A stretch of DNA of 64,000 nt from Lotus japonicus (GCF_012489685.1 NC_080043.1:43291127-43355126); one strand, 5' to 3'; positions 53,467 to 64,000 are shown, numbered from the stretch's first letter. Numbers and translations: made by a program. Notes: generated by a model not told the origin, from the sequence alone.

Positions 53467-55189
53467 CTAGCGCGCGTTAAAAGACCCAGAATAATTCTGC
53501 AAGCCTGCCAAAAGCAAATACTTATGTTTATAGGTAATCTGTTTATCTCCCACCATCTTCTCCATTGTTGATGCATGATACAACTTAATGACACAACTTC
53601 CCAGGCCTACGAGTTGCAACTGATTGCCGATCTCAGCCTGCTTCTTCAAATCAGCAGATAAAGTTTTCGAACAGAATATCCGGATTTCTGCTAAAACTGT
53701 GGCATTTTCTAATAAGAACTTTAGCAACTGAATTTCAGCTTCACCCCCATCAAAATTTGAAATAGAAAATAATTTGAGACTATATTTGAAACAAGAAGGT
53801 ACTGAGTTCAATATCCAGTCTTCACCATCCAAGCAGATATCTGGGGAAATCCCTACATAAGAAATTAAGAATTAATAAACAAGTCAATGGAAAGAAACAA
53901 TACTACTGTTAGTGCTACTAGCCTTGAAACATGGCAGATGCAAGAACTATAGCAGGAAAAAAGATGTACCATAGGAATATTAAGAACTTCCAATTTTGGT
54001 GTCTTTTGGAGAATGTCCATTACAGCTTCTTCAGTGAACATACAATATCCCAAATCCACATTAAGATGTGTCAAATTGTTGAACATTGGAAGGAGATGGA
54101 AAGCATTGGAAAAACACTAGTAAAAGAAAAAAAAATTATTGAGGAATATGAAATAAATATAATAAACACACAATTAACGACAAGCATTGTCAGTAGCTGT
54201 AATACAGTTGAAAAAAATGAAGATGGTCAGCGTGTTGTTTAACATACCTCAAGCATATCATTTGATAGTCTAAGAGATTTGATACTACCAAGTCCACTCA
54301 ATAGTTTAATTAGACTTTCTGAGGGAGGAACATCAATATGTGCATCAACTATGGAGGCCAGGTTAACAAAGACTAATTCTATTGTCACATGGCTTTTATA
54401 ACTAAAAGATAAAAGATTCGCAACATCAATTGTGACTGTAAAATTGAGCAAATGACCTCGACAGGAACAGGCGCCAGAGATGGTTAATGTCTTTAATGTG
54501 GGAAATTTTATGTTGATCTGCTCAATGTTGTCCCAATTACAATTACACAAGCTTAACTTCTGTAGGACAGGGCACCCAGAGAAAAGTTGTAGAGCTGACT
54601 TCTCATTTGCAAAGGTAACAAATGAAAGCTTTAATGTCTTTAGGCTAGGAAAATGAATGTCGCTAGAAACATCTAGAACACAACCCAAATGTAAAACCAG
54701 CTTATTCAATGATTTAGAAGCTGAGAAACAATTAGATAAATTAAATAGAGGCCTCACAGGTAGGAAAAGCTTAAGCTCTTCAATGTTGTGCTTCATTGCA
54801 GCAGATATAAGAGAATTAACTTTATTCGCATCAATCGAAAATCCATGAAGCATGGCACAAGCTGGATCAATCATGACACTGAACCTTTTTACACAATTAG
54901 AATGATATAGTAGTCTGTCCACTTAATCAAAAAGGCAATCTACAGATTTCTGTGTTTGGTTCATGAAAGTGTTTGACTGATACTTTCTAAAATCAAAGAC
55001 ACATAAGCCGGTCCACAAGTACTTCCACCTTTTCGCCAAAATGGAAGTTTGTATAGCATCTTTCGTAGGGAGTAAAGAAAGAATGTAATGAAGAATGCTA
55101 TCGGGTAAGTTGCTAATCATATCTTTCATGTCAGCCACATTATGTCTTTGGAGCTTATTTGAATCAGGTGATGAGATTAAACCAGCCAT
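53467..55189 (-). pseudogene. F-box/LRR/FBD protein gene, probably a pseudogene
   Basis: Three exons on the minus strand. Exon 1 (55189-54248) holds an F-box ([20 protein letters not shown], then LAKRWKYLW) and leucine-rich repeats (FPSLKTLKLSF, CPVLQKLSLC), ending GAG|GTATGT. Exon 2 (54116-53970) reads FNNLTHLNVDLGYC and TPKLEVLNIPM. Exon 3 (53852-53467) holds the FBD domain (DWILNSVPSCF, FLLENATVLAEIRIF). Such proteins are substrate receptors of SCF ubiquitin ligases. Two defects: an in-frame TAA at 54925-54923 where the family continues from F-box to repeats, and a phase mismatch at the exon 2/3 junction consistent with one lost base at the donor. It is the only host gene of recognisable extent in the window. 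Confidence 0.75.
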
Positions 55190-55538
55190 TACCCCTGATG
55201 TGCCTACCAAGAAAGGGAAAGAATTATAATTATCAAGCAGTCAAGTGTGATGGTTTATAGATGCAAATAATAGCCAAGTTCATAGCTTTTTGCTGCGCAA
55301 AGAAAACATGGATTAATGAATAATCTTTTACAGAATCTGATGTATTTCAATGGCTTGCAGGATCACTCGCTCTCACACTCAGTTGTACTGCAACGCAACA
55401 AGGTTTGAATTGAGAGGAACTAGCATAGCAAGAAATATAAACAAAACCTAGTTCGAATTGCATTTAATTCATCTTAACTACACTTTTGTATGGTAGACAC
55501 AACAACAATAGTCAATTTGACAGAAATTTTGTATAAAT
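55190..55538. other. Upstream region of the F-box pseudogene
   Basis: No ORF. An AG at about 55205 and AT-rich sequence suggest a 5' leader intron, but this is not certain. Confidence 0.35.
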
Positions 55539-56104
55539 GAAAGATCCCTAAATATTTTAGGGTTTAGGGTTTGAATGCATGAAGAGGCAAAAAAAAAACA
55601 CGCAACTAAAGCAAAGATCACTCAACAAGGAAGAGAAAATGATGAAATTATCGAACCTTTATCAGAGAGTAGGGAAGGGGTTTATACCTGAAGGAGCGTG
55701 GGTGTAGGTATAAACACTGAAAACGATGAAAGATCCCTAAATATTTTAGGGTTTATGGTTTGAATGCGTGAAGAGGCAAAAAAAGAACACGCAACTAAAG
55801 CAAAGATCACTCAACAAGGAAGAGAAAATGATGAAATTATCAAACCTTTATCAGAGAGTAGGGAAAGGGTTCATACCTGAAGGAGCGTGTGTGTGGGTAT
55901 AAACACTGAAAACGATGAAAGATCCCTAAATATTTTAGGGTTTAGGGTTTGAATGCATGAAGAGGCAAAAAAAAAAAACACGCAACTAAAGCAAAGATCA
56001 CTCAACAAGGAAGAGAAAATGATGAAATTATCGAACCTTTATCAGAGAGTAGGGAAGGGGTTCATACCTGAAGGAGTGTGTGTGTGGGTATAAACACTGA
56101 AAAA
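55539..56104 (-). repeat. Three tandem 189-bp repeats upstream of the F-box pseudogene
   Basis: Copies start at 55539, 55728 and 55917 with GAAAGATCCCTAAATATTTT and differ at only a few positions. Each has the palindrome CCCTAAAtatTTTAGGG, a telo-box-like TAGGGTTT(A/T)(G/T)GGTTTG, a short A-run and CCTTTATCAGAGAGTAGGG. They lie where the promoter/5' UTR of the minus-strand gene would be. Confidence 0.85.
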
Positions 56105-56131
56105 CGAAAAGGTTAACGAGTTGAAAAGGAC

Positions 56132-56264
56132 GTTGTGATTTTTGCTCGGGCCACCGTTGAGAAGGCGGAATGCGTGAAATCTAATCTTCCTTCTTATGAG
56201 AAGGTTTTTGGCCAGGTCATTAACTTTGACAAATCAATGTTATCTTGCAGCCGCAATGAGCCAA
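56132..56264 (+). pseudogene. LINE reverse transcriptase fragment
   Basis: A 44-codon stretch reads FFARATVEKAECVKSNLPSY, then GQVINFDKSMLSCSRN, typical of the RT segment just after the catalytic motif in plant L1-type LINEs. No more of the element is readable on either side. Truncated scrap. Confidence 0.6.
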
Positions 56265-57599
56265 GTTCCTATTTTAACTAGCTAAAAAGTTGCATGGAAT
56301 AAATATAAATATAAGGTATTGTGGGACCCAACAAAAAAAAAGACAAGACAATAAAATCTGCACGAGTTGCTTATTGGAGTTTTATAAGTTGTGCTCCCGA
56401 AAAGAAGATGCACTTTATTGTTATAAGTAGTACGTATGAAATATTATATGACCTCCTCAACTGTATAGTCTCTTACTTATAAAGTCTCGAAATACATCTT
56501 GTTCTGGTGTAAGATCGGTTCAATATGTGTCTCTTCGCCTAAAAGTCTTGCCAAGAGCTGCCAACTTGGCAGTGCTTTCTCATTGCACCGACGATCATTC
56601 TCCGCCCTCGTCAGCCTCGGGTATCACAGCTTACATCTTATAAGGCCTTTTAGACCCACATAATTAATTTTAGGTGACTCAAATAAGAAACTTGGGTTGT
56701 GCATGCTCTGAAAAAGTATCCTCAAATCGCCTTAGCGTAATTAGATGATTTAGTTCTTTAAATATAATAACCAGATATTTAAAACTAGTTAAAACCAAAA
56801 AATACACTTCTTAAAGTGTAACTTGCATGGAATTTAACACATAGAATAACTAGGAAAAGAACTAAACAACTATTATAGTTGTGTTCTCTAATTGCAAATG
56901 GACTTTAGATTAACTTTTATTTTCTGGGTCTAGATAGTTTTGATGAACTTAAAAACATTATCTTGTGAAAATAGGTCAGGTTATGTCAGAATTTGCGCAG
57001 CCAAGTCTGGTTTGCATTCTAATTTCACAGCTCAAGTCTGATCTATAGTCTACCATAAGAAAAAATTTAAAATATAGTATGACCTAATCAACTAGTCAAT
57101 TTACATACAAGTCTATTCAAGAGAAAATGTCGTCCTAAAGAGGCCAATAGGCTAGCAGGAGAGTAGGACGCGAGCTAATAGGCTTTTCTACATATTGGTT
57201 TTTTACAAAAAAAAAAGTTAATTAAAATAGTATACTATTTCATTAATATTATTAATAATAATAAAATTATGTAAACAAGTGTCAATCAGACCAAATAGAC
57301 TTTTGAGCTTATTTAGTTAATGAGGGTTTTAGACTTTTAGTATCACCCTCTTGCATTTTCATACCATCCCAATTCCCTAAATGTCCTCCTTGATTTTTAC
57401 ACTCCGCAAACTAAAGTGCGGAATTAATTTTATCATTTGCGGTAACTTCAATACGCGCACAGTTGGCTAAAGTGCGAGAACTTAATTTCTACCCCGTTTT
57501 AATCTGCTAAATATTTGCATTGGATCGCCAAAAAGGGTTACGCACTTACGCTAACTAAAGTGCGAGATCTTTAATCTTACCGCATATTTAATTGCAGGA
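56265..57599. other. Intergenic AT-rich sequence
   Basis: No supported ORF. Three spaced motifs containing CTAAAGTGCG occur (about 57410-57560), each in a different context. Confidence 0.45.
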
Positions 57600-57893
57600 T
57601 AAATAACCAAAGTGGTCTGAAACTGCTCAACACAGGACAATCTGGGAGCAGTTCAACCACTTCAGTGGTCATTGTGACATAAAACATCTATCATGCTTTT
57701 TGCTTGCCCCTCCCTCACTTCTAAAGCAAGTAAAACTTTTGTTTACCATTGGAATGTCCAACAACTCCATACTGTCAATAAAATTGATAAACTCCCTAAT
57801 TTCACCACTACTTTCGGAAACCACATTATTTTGTCCCCTTCTTTCTACTCTTCTTCTACTCGCATTAAAATCCCCCACAAAACCCCCACAAAC
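57600..57893 (-). pseudogene. LINE endonuclease-domain fragment
   Basis: From 57893 the minus strand reads VCGGFVGDFNASRRRVERRG, then SGEIREFINFIDSMELLDIP and SFTCFRSEGGASKKHDRC. This is the apurinic-type endonuclease region of plant LINEs (GDFN motif), followed by AVSDHFG with the terminal Asp-His. A family N LTR interrupts it at 57893/57894. Stops after the Cys. Degenerate. Confidence 0.65.
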
Positions 57894-60060
57894 TGTGAGA
57901 CCCAAAGTTTTAAGTTTGGAATAAACCGAATGAAATTCCTTTTCACGATTAATTTGATGTAACGTGAAGGAAAACCTGAACAAGTGTTTATTGAACGGAA
58001 TAAATTTGTGAAGGAGAAAGTTCAGGAAAAAGCTAAGGAATGTATCAAAGTCGATAGGAGTTATAGCACGATTAGTATTCGCTTAAACCTAGGTCAAGAA
58101 CGCTAGAAAATAGCTAATTTACGTTTTAATACACGATGGGAACTAATTCCAAAAATCTTCAGAGAAATGTTAGAACTTCTCTTATTCGTCTATAAACAAG
58201 CGTTCTGATACGAAACCCTGGAATGTACGAACGTCAAATTCCAATACTCGGAAGTTTGCCGAAACCGAAACCCTGATAGTTCAAAAACCCTAAAATCAAC
58301 GGACGATGAAGACTTTTTCTATTCGGAGCTTCAAATGAAGATTCCACACGCGTACGCCTATTTCTCTCCATGATTCTAATCTTTCTTCAGAACGAAGTTT
58401 TCTCATCCGACATCAACTGCAAAATGTAGTTTTTCGGGTAAAATCGATTTACACCGACTTTTGATCGTTTGATTAAATTCCAAGAAACCTGTTTTGAGTT
58501 CTGGAATTCTGTCGCTAGAACCTATCTTAGAATTCTCCGAGGATTACGCAGGAAAAATCGGAATCGCGAAATTTTCATTTTTCCAAATTTTCCAAAACCT
58601 ATAAATAGCGAGAAAATGAAAATTTTTTCAAAACTTCCCCATTTTCTTTCCCAAACCCGCGAGCAGCCCCAAGGAGAGGAGGAGGATTTGATTTTCGCCG
58701 TTTCTTGCCTGATTGCTGCACAGTTCGTTGCTAATTGAAGACCTCGAGGTAGGGATACCATATCTCACATCTGATCGTCAATTCTGTCGCTTTTCTCTAT
58801 GTCTTTCTGTGCTCAAAGTTTTGAGCTTTTTTGTAAAACTGTCCAAATAACTCGATTTCTCTGTCTAAACTTATTCTCTGCATGCCCCTGAGCGTGTTTA
58901 GCGGATTACATTTTGCCGAATGTCGCCGAAATGCCGCCGGGATTCATTTCTGTTGGAAAAACCCATTTCTGGGCAAAGTTTCGTTCTTTACGCTAAAAAT
59001 TCATGACTTAGCTTAGTGTTAGTAGGATTAGTCGTCATAAACGTCGTTGGTGACGTCCCCATCCAATTTGTTTTTCGAAAATCCAGTTTTGAAATTCTGA
59101 GCTGAAAATAATGACCAAAATACCCCTGTGACAGTTTTTGATCCGAAAATTTTTCTGAGCTTAGATTCATCTTAGTTACGGCTAATGATAACCTAGGAAC
59201 CAAGTTTGATCGAAGAAAAATTGGCCCACCTAATTATGAAAAGTGGCCGAGAGTTCCTCATCAGGGGGGGGGGGAATTTCGTTTTTCGAAAACTTGTCTT
59301 AACGTGTTATATTGTCGTACTTCGGAGTTTGTAATGTTTCGTGTAACCCTAGTACGTATTGTTTGCTGAGTTTCTGACTCATTGTGATTGATTTATGTGA
59401 ATTTGTCCTAAGGTTCGTTTGAGGAACTTTGTGGATTCTCGAAGAAGAAGTTTGTGAAGGAAGGGTTGAGGAACAAGCTGGAAAACCTACAGGTGAGGGC
59501 TACTCACTGAATACTAGATAATGAATTAGGTGTCGACGATTTCGACTTGATTTACTGTTTATGCACTTGATTGTGTTTGACTGGGAAAAACGTTTTCTGA
59601 GGCTACGGCTGACAATTGATAATCTTTTATTGCTTGATTGTTGTTGAGGTTGATTCACATGCTATGTGCTACCTCGTTAATCTAGGATGTGTGATATTTG
59701 CCCTATATGCTAAGTGCTAAATGGTTATTCCTCAATGTGTTGATATATGTGCCATGACTGTTGGATTGTACCGTTTTGAATATGCAAACACACATATATC
59801 TGTTGTCGTCAGAGTGAGGATAACGGGCAGTTATGCCAGAGGTTATCGTGAGATTTTGAGAAAGTTTAACGGGACGAACAGAGATTCGGGCCTTGTCGTT
59901 GTTTTGATGGATCGAGACCTTCTCTGGGAATTACTTGGGATTATGGGATCTTTTGAACAACCTTTGAATCTTTGAATAATGATCATAATCACAACTAAGA
60001 GCTTAGGACTTGGACATTAGTTTTGGAAAAATGAGAAGTGTCGCCAAATCCAAGTTTTGG

Positions 60061-60322
60061 GGAAACTAATGAGTTTCCGAGTATGTCGATACTCTTTGCT
60101 CGATGAGCAGTTTTGTTGTTTGACTATCTAAACGATAAGTCGGGAAAATTAATAAGTTTCCGAGTATGTTAATACTCTTTCGCTCGATGAGCTGATTTGT
60201 TGTTGGGCTATCTGAAAGATAAGCCGGGAAACGGGTAGTTTCCAAGTACATTGGTACTTTTTGCTCGCTGAGCAGTTTTTGACCATCGGATGGAGATGAG
60301 TCGGATGATTCGAGAAATCATC
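60061..60322 (+). repeat. Triplicated four-hairpin cassette
   Basis: Cassette 1: GGAAACtaatgaGTTTCC (60061-60078), GAGTATgtcgATACTC (60079-60094), GCTCgatGAGC (60098-60108), GACTATC/GATAAGTC (60122-60141). Cassette 2: GGAAA/TTTCC (60144-60161), GAGTATgttaATACTC (60162-60177), GCTCgatGAGC (60182-60192), GGCTATC/GATAAGCC (60206-60225). Cassette 3: GGAAACgggtaGTTTCC (60227-60243), AAGTACattgGTACTT (60244-60259), GCTCgctGAGC (60263-60273), GACCATC/GATGAGTC (60281-60302). A further GATGATT/AATCATC hairpin follows (60304-60322). Confidence 0.8.
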
Positions 60323-60493
60323 ATGAGATACTTTTTATAATTAATTGTCTTTTGTCGCAGAATCGACATTTACCTTAGGGTAATCTTTTTAGAGACAATA
60401 AGTTAGCTAGAACACGTGACGACGTGACGAGTGAGGTCGGAGACGTTGTTTGGCTAATCACGTTGCATTCATGCACTCATTTTGAGGTTAATA

Positions 60494-60672
60494 CACGGTG
60501 GGATGCCGGACCTCGGTGGATTCTAAAATGGTCATAAGACCCGGATTTCCACATAAGAACACTGCGGTAATTCTTAGTAGCAGACGGAAATGGCAGGCCT
60601 GCGGGTTTACTGCTGATCTGACTACACTTTGTTTGGTATAAGAGACACCCGAGCAGAAATGGTCCCACCGTG
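60494..60672 (+). repeat. Large inverted repeat closing 179 bp
   Basis: CACGGTGGGA (60494-60503) pairs perfectly with TCCCACCGTG (60663-60672). The enclosed sequence contains smaller possible stems. It lies downstream of the hairpin cassettes in the same LTR. Confidence 0.6.
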
Positions 60673-60841
60673 GCTGGTGTTAGGGCTGACTCGTAGGTGC
60701 CCATCCCTCCGGAATGCATCTTGTTCCTTTGCATTTACATTTCATGCACCATTCATGCTGATTTAGTTGCGGAATGTATTTGTTACCTGTTAACATTGCT
60801 TGAGATATGTTAATTGCCAGTAAATGGTATTTATTTTCGTT

Positions 60842-60932
60842 GACAGGATATACCATTTATAATGTTGTCATTCATAACTAAGCCCAAAACCCTTAGTGCT
60901 CTGGTTTCTCAACCGGAGCTTTGATACCACAA
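60842..60932 (-). other. Primer site and leader of a family S element (-)
   Basis: The minus strand reads TGGTATCAAAGC (60929-60918), a one-base variant of the initiator tRNA-Met site, then TCCGGTTGAGAAACCAGAGC, the same leader that follows the primer site in element C (18363 onward). It stops resembling element C after about 80 bp, so the internal region is truncated. Confidence 0.7.
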
Positions 60933-61329
60933 TGTAACGCCCCGATTTCTCGAGTGTCACACAGTAACCAAACCACGTAATTTTTAGAAAGAATTTTCGT
61001 CGGTTCATTTAACATTCTTTGCTTAATGACGAATTGACATTTATTATGAAATCCTGAACTTGCGTAATAGAACAGTTACCAAATTTAAACGTGCGGAAAT
61101 ACAAATAAAGTTGTAACTGAAAAGTCGTGGCCACACCAGCGTGCGAAAGCCCACAATTATTTATTAACCATGCATTTATTCTCCAAAAGTGAACTAACCA
61201 AAACCAACAGTAAATAACCGTTTACTCCAACAACTTTAACCATTAAAAATAAGTCTGATAAAGAAAACGTAAAATTAAATTCGATGCTTCAACTCTCAGG
61301 TTTCCCCCCAAAGTATACTACCCTCCAAC

Positions 61330-61467
61330 TCAGGTGTCGTTGTCTACTGGTTCCTTATCCCGACGTCGCTTCTTCAACGAAGGCTCAGGTTCTGGAAGAG
61401 GCTCTTGAGGGAAATCATATAGCTTCATCTCCCAGGAGTGGATCGTCGTCGTTATCTTCACGACCAT
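61330..61467 (-). CDS. LTR-encoded ORF, 45 codons (family S minus LTR)
   Basis: ATG at 61467 follows GGGGGGGGGTAG. It reads a Thr-rich start with Trp (TIHSWEMKLYDF), then a Pro/Glu-rich segment and a basic cluster (KKRRRDKE). Start context and position match the ORFs at 51509 and 17449, though it is shorter than both. It may be a remnant; no domain is recognised. Confidence 0.35.
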   Translation of the reverse strand: MVVKITTTIHSWEMKLYDFPQEPLPEPEPSLKKRRRDKEPVDNDT

Positions 61468-61661
61468 CTACCCCCCCCCCCCCAAATAGACACATAACAA
61501 ATAATGCAAGGGTCAAGTCAACAGAAACAACAACATATTCAACAACAGAAAGCACATAATGTATTTTAATGAGTCTTTTATGGGTATAATAAGTCAGTTA
61601 GTCAGTGTACTAGCGGAACCTCACATCACACAACCCACCAAACCTTCCTTGGCCAATCACA

Positions 61662-61761
61662 TACATCCGCAGATGTACAAATCACGTGAAGCTGTAATAC
61701 TTCACAAAAATCTCATGGTGACCGCAGTCAACCAAACACACGTGGAGTCGCAATGATCCAC
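61662..61761 (-). repeat. Hairpin array in the family S minus LTR
   Basis: TACATCcgcaGATGTA (61662-61677), GTGAAG/CTTCAC (61686-61705), GGTGACcgcaGTCAACC (61717-61733), GTGGA/TCCAC (61742-61761). Linkers contain AATCAC. Same LTR position as in the solo LTR. Confidence 0.65.
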
Positions 61762-63553
61762 AAAATTCTCCCTCGCGTGCAAGCTACCGTTTTTCTCTAA
61801 CGGAACCGTCGTTCTCATGGCCCATAGTCTTCACTAGACCTATGTCCAATTAAATTACATTTCCACTTTTTACTTGCAAGCGAGTTATTTATCTTTCTCT
61901 TATATTGAGGCTCTAAGTCAAGTCATCCTAGAGTCTTTATTTCTCTTCAGAAAACTAAAGGTAGCAACACAACATTCACAGTGCACAAAAGGGAATTACA
62001 ACTAGGTGACCGACCATTTTGTACAAAAAACCAATCGACAGTGTGAAATCATTTAAGAATAGCCATATACATAAAATCATGCATATTATGTCACAACAGC
62101 ACCACAAGGCAAGTACCATGGCTCATGAAATCAAGCTCAATAGCATATAACTCACAGCATCTCCTAAACACATGTTCCTAACAAAACTTCAAACATTTTC
62201 GCAACTCAACATATTGACAGCAGAAACAACTTTCACAAAAACAGAGCCACAGAATGCATCTTTCAACCAAAAATCACGTATGATGCCTTTCTTGAAAGCT
62301 ATTTTAAATATATACAACTCTCTAGTTAAACACTTGTTCATTTGAGTCCCAGAATTAGGTGATATTAGGCCTTAAAGCTTACTGTCCGGAACAGGAAAGA
62401 CAGCAGGTGTAATAGTTACTAAAAACGACCTCCAGATCACATTACTAAACCAAAAATTATGAGTTTTATATGTCTGGAAAGCTATTTCGAAAATATACAA
62501 CTTTAATTTTAATCACTTTTTCATTTGACGAACAGAAATAGGTAAAAAGGGGCTCTGAAGTCCGCTGTCCAGTACAGGAAACTGGCAGCGAAACTCCCAC
62601 CTCTAGTTTAAGCTATAAACAATTCCAGCCCAAGGCTTTAAGCTATGTTCCAGCAATAAAAATCAAATCACATAGGTCTCATATCATAATAGTACAGCAA
62701 GCAAACCTTCAACCCAAACCCTCATGCAAACCCTCAAATATCAAGATTTGTCACAACCAAACATAGCAACAAGTCACTAACAACTACCCAAGTCCTAGGA
62801 CCAGCCCTTACCTTGATTAAGAGTGAAGAAATCAGAAGTTGGGTGATGAATAAGGGATCAAAAGCTGCTGTCCAAGACCCTCTCTTCCCTCCTAGTTGAG
62901 CTCTCTCTCTCGCAGGTCTCCCTCTCTCTCTCACGCGTGCACAAGGTGGCGGTGGTGGCTTTGTCGGCGGCGGCTAAGGGAGCAAGGGGTGGTTCTCTCA
63001 CTCTTTTCTCTTCTGTTTTCTTTACGTAAGGAGTGCAAGGGTTTCTGTTTCAGAACTGAATGGAAAAGAAACTTTTCCCCCCTTCAAGACCCTAATACAA
63101 CCGCGGGCTCCCCCTCTTCATGGGCTTGGGTTTCTTTTCTTTTCTCTTGAGCCCGCTCCAAGTCAAACCCTTGACCCAATAACTTAAGCACTTAATCAGA
63201 CCTGAATCTAATTAAAAACTTAAGCCCTCTTAAGTAATTTCATAATCAAATTCGGAATTAGAAGAAAACAAACTAATTTACTCGCTGGTACTGTACAGCC
63301 TGAACCACCGTCGCTTAAACGCGAATATCTCGAGCTACAGAGGTCGGAATGACTTGATTCCACTTCGAGAATTTTCTTAACTTAAAGGGCTACAACTCTC
63401 AAGAAGAACGTTTTCCCAACCGAGGTCGTCAAGATCCTCTAAAAATCCACAGAATTTGACAGCTATAATCTGTCAATTTACAAACTTGGCCAAAAACCTC
63501 ATTTTTATTCAATTTTTCTCAAAAACGATACAAAATGAATTTAGGGCCTTACA

Positions 63554-64000
63554 ATACCACCCTCCTTAAAAATAGTTTCGTCCTCGAAACTACTATAGGA
63601 ATACACACCACGCTTCCATTGCGCACTCTGATATTTTCCACAAATTTCTCGGTCGTCTCGACTCATAGGTTATTGTCCTTAGTCTCATCTTTCTGGTCCT
63701 CACGTGACATCTCTAGTGGTCTCGTTCCACATCATTTTCACAAGGGGAAACTGTCTCTCCTTAACGTTCCTGTCACAATCCAACACCAACCATCATTCCG
63801 ATCACCATTTTCCAATATTAAGTTGATCAGGCTCAATATCAAAAAGATGGCAACTCGAAAAATAACTGGTAAGGACGTTCAAGTCACTCTCATTTCACTG
63901 TCCATAACCAAGACACTCGTCGTAGAACCTCACGGAACTCTTCCGTCAGAACACGACCCAAACTGCCTCACTGCAGTCACACAAAACAACAAAAGTTTAA
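63554..64000 (-). pseudogene. 3' end of pol and polypurine tract of a family S element (-)
   Basis: Next to the LTR the minus strand reads TTTTTAAGGAGGGTGGTATT, the polypurine tract. Further right, degenerate codons (RQFPLVKMMWNETTRDVT at about 63762-63702, then stops) match the chromodomain-like C-terminus of element C (VSLVKVVWNQATGDATW). The rest of pol lies beyond the window or is too decayed to read. Confidence 0.5.

Larger units (their letters stand above)
57894..60841 (+). repeat. Long gypsy LTR, family N, plus copy
   Basis: It starts TGTGAGACCCAAAG inside a LINE fragment and aligns with the minus copy at 7775-5129. TATAAATA lies at 58600-58607. A long non-coding leader follows, with the triplicated hairpin cassettes (60061-60322) and a large inverted repeat (60494-60672). 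The 3' end is not recognisable; family S sequence begins near 60842, so the LTR is probably truncated there. No coding region I would support. Confidence 0.6.
60933..63553 (-). repeat. Gypsy LTR, family S, minus copy (2621 bp)
   Basis: The minus strand starts TGTAAGGCCCTAAATTC at 63553 and ends CGGGGCGTTACA at 60933. It is the same family as the solo LTR at 49411-52096, diverged by perhaps 10-15% over the first 300 bp. It has the block conserved with element C (61770-61847), a hairpin array (61662-61761) and a short ORF (61467-61330). It is bordered by a primer site on one side and a polypurine tract on the other. Confidence 0.8.

Overview
The window is plant nuclear DNA, most probably from a papilionoid legume. 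The plant call is firm: a Sirevirus-type Ty1/copia family, Tekay-type chromovirus Ty3/gypsy, a Tat-type Ty3/gypsy with two RNase H domains, a Helitron carrying exon pieces of plant genes, L1-type LINE debris and an F-box/LRR/FBD gene. The legume call rests on resemblance of the Sirevirus to SIRE1-like families and is weaker. It is a nested transposon cluster with almost no host gene content.

Layout. 1-5128: 3' half of Sirevirus copy A (+): ORF3, an antisense ORF, four polypurine tracts, 3' LTR. 5129-8546: two gypsy LTR fragments, one on each strand. 8547-14244: decayed Tat-type element (-). 14255-15524: 5' part of another gypsy LTR. 15525-28039: young Tekay-type element C (+) with 2823-bp LTRs, containing a 100-N gap flanked by a duplicated 2-kb segment that looks like an unmerged assembly overlap. 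28040-29798: Sirevirus fragment D (+). 30008-36037: probable non-autonomous Helitron with pieces of at least three host genes. 36376-48364: full-length Sirevirus copy B (-) with target duplication GATTC, inserted in a LINE that resumes at 48365 and is cut again by a solo gypsy LTR (49411-52096, duplication AAAAG) before ending in poly(A) near 52817. 53467-55189: F-box/LRR/FBD pseudogene (-) with three 189-bp tandem repeats upstream. 56132-57893: two LINE scraps. 57894-63553: two more long gypsy LTRs, then the pol end of a minus-strand gypsy element to the window edge.

Main hunt results. (1) The long gypsy LTRs of three families share a leader architecture that sequence similarity alone does not explain: tandem arrays of short perfect hairpins. 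The stems differ between repeats and families, but paired positions change together (A-T to G-C, T-A to C-G, C-G to G-C). In the clearest copy (60061-60322) a four-hairpin cassette occurs three times; the inverted copy near 5370-5545 has the same order with compensated stems. (2) In the Tekay-type LTR and the related family, a small ORF beginning ATGGT follows the array inside the LTR, upstream of gag in the genomic RNA. (3) Both Sirevirus copies that retain the region carry a homologous antisense coiled-coil ORF between ORF3 and the 3' LTR, with a TATA box about 55-60 bp upstream and conserved upstream blocks; a separate promoter-like block is conserved ahead of ORF3. These look like extra transcription units inside the element. 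All are read by eye; none has been tested by folding, alignment or expression data.
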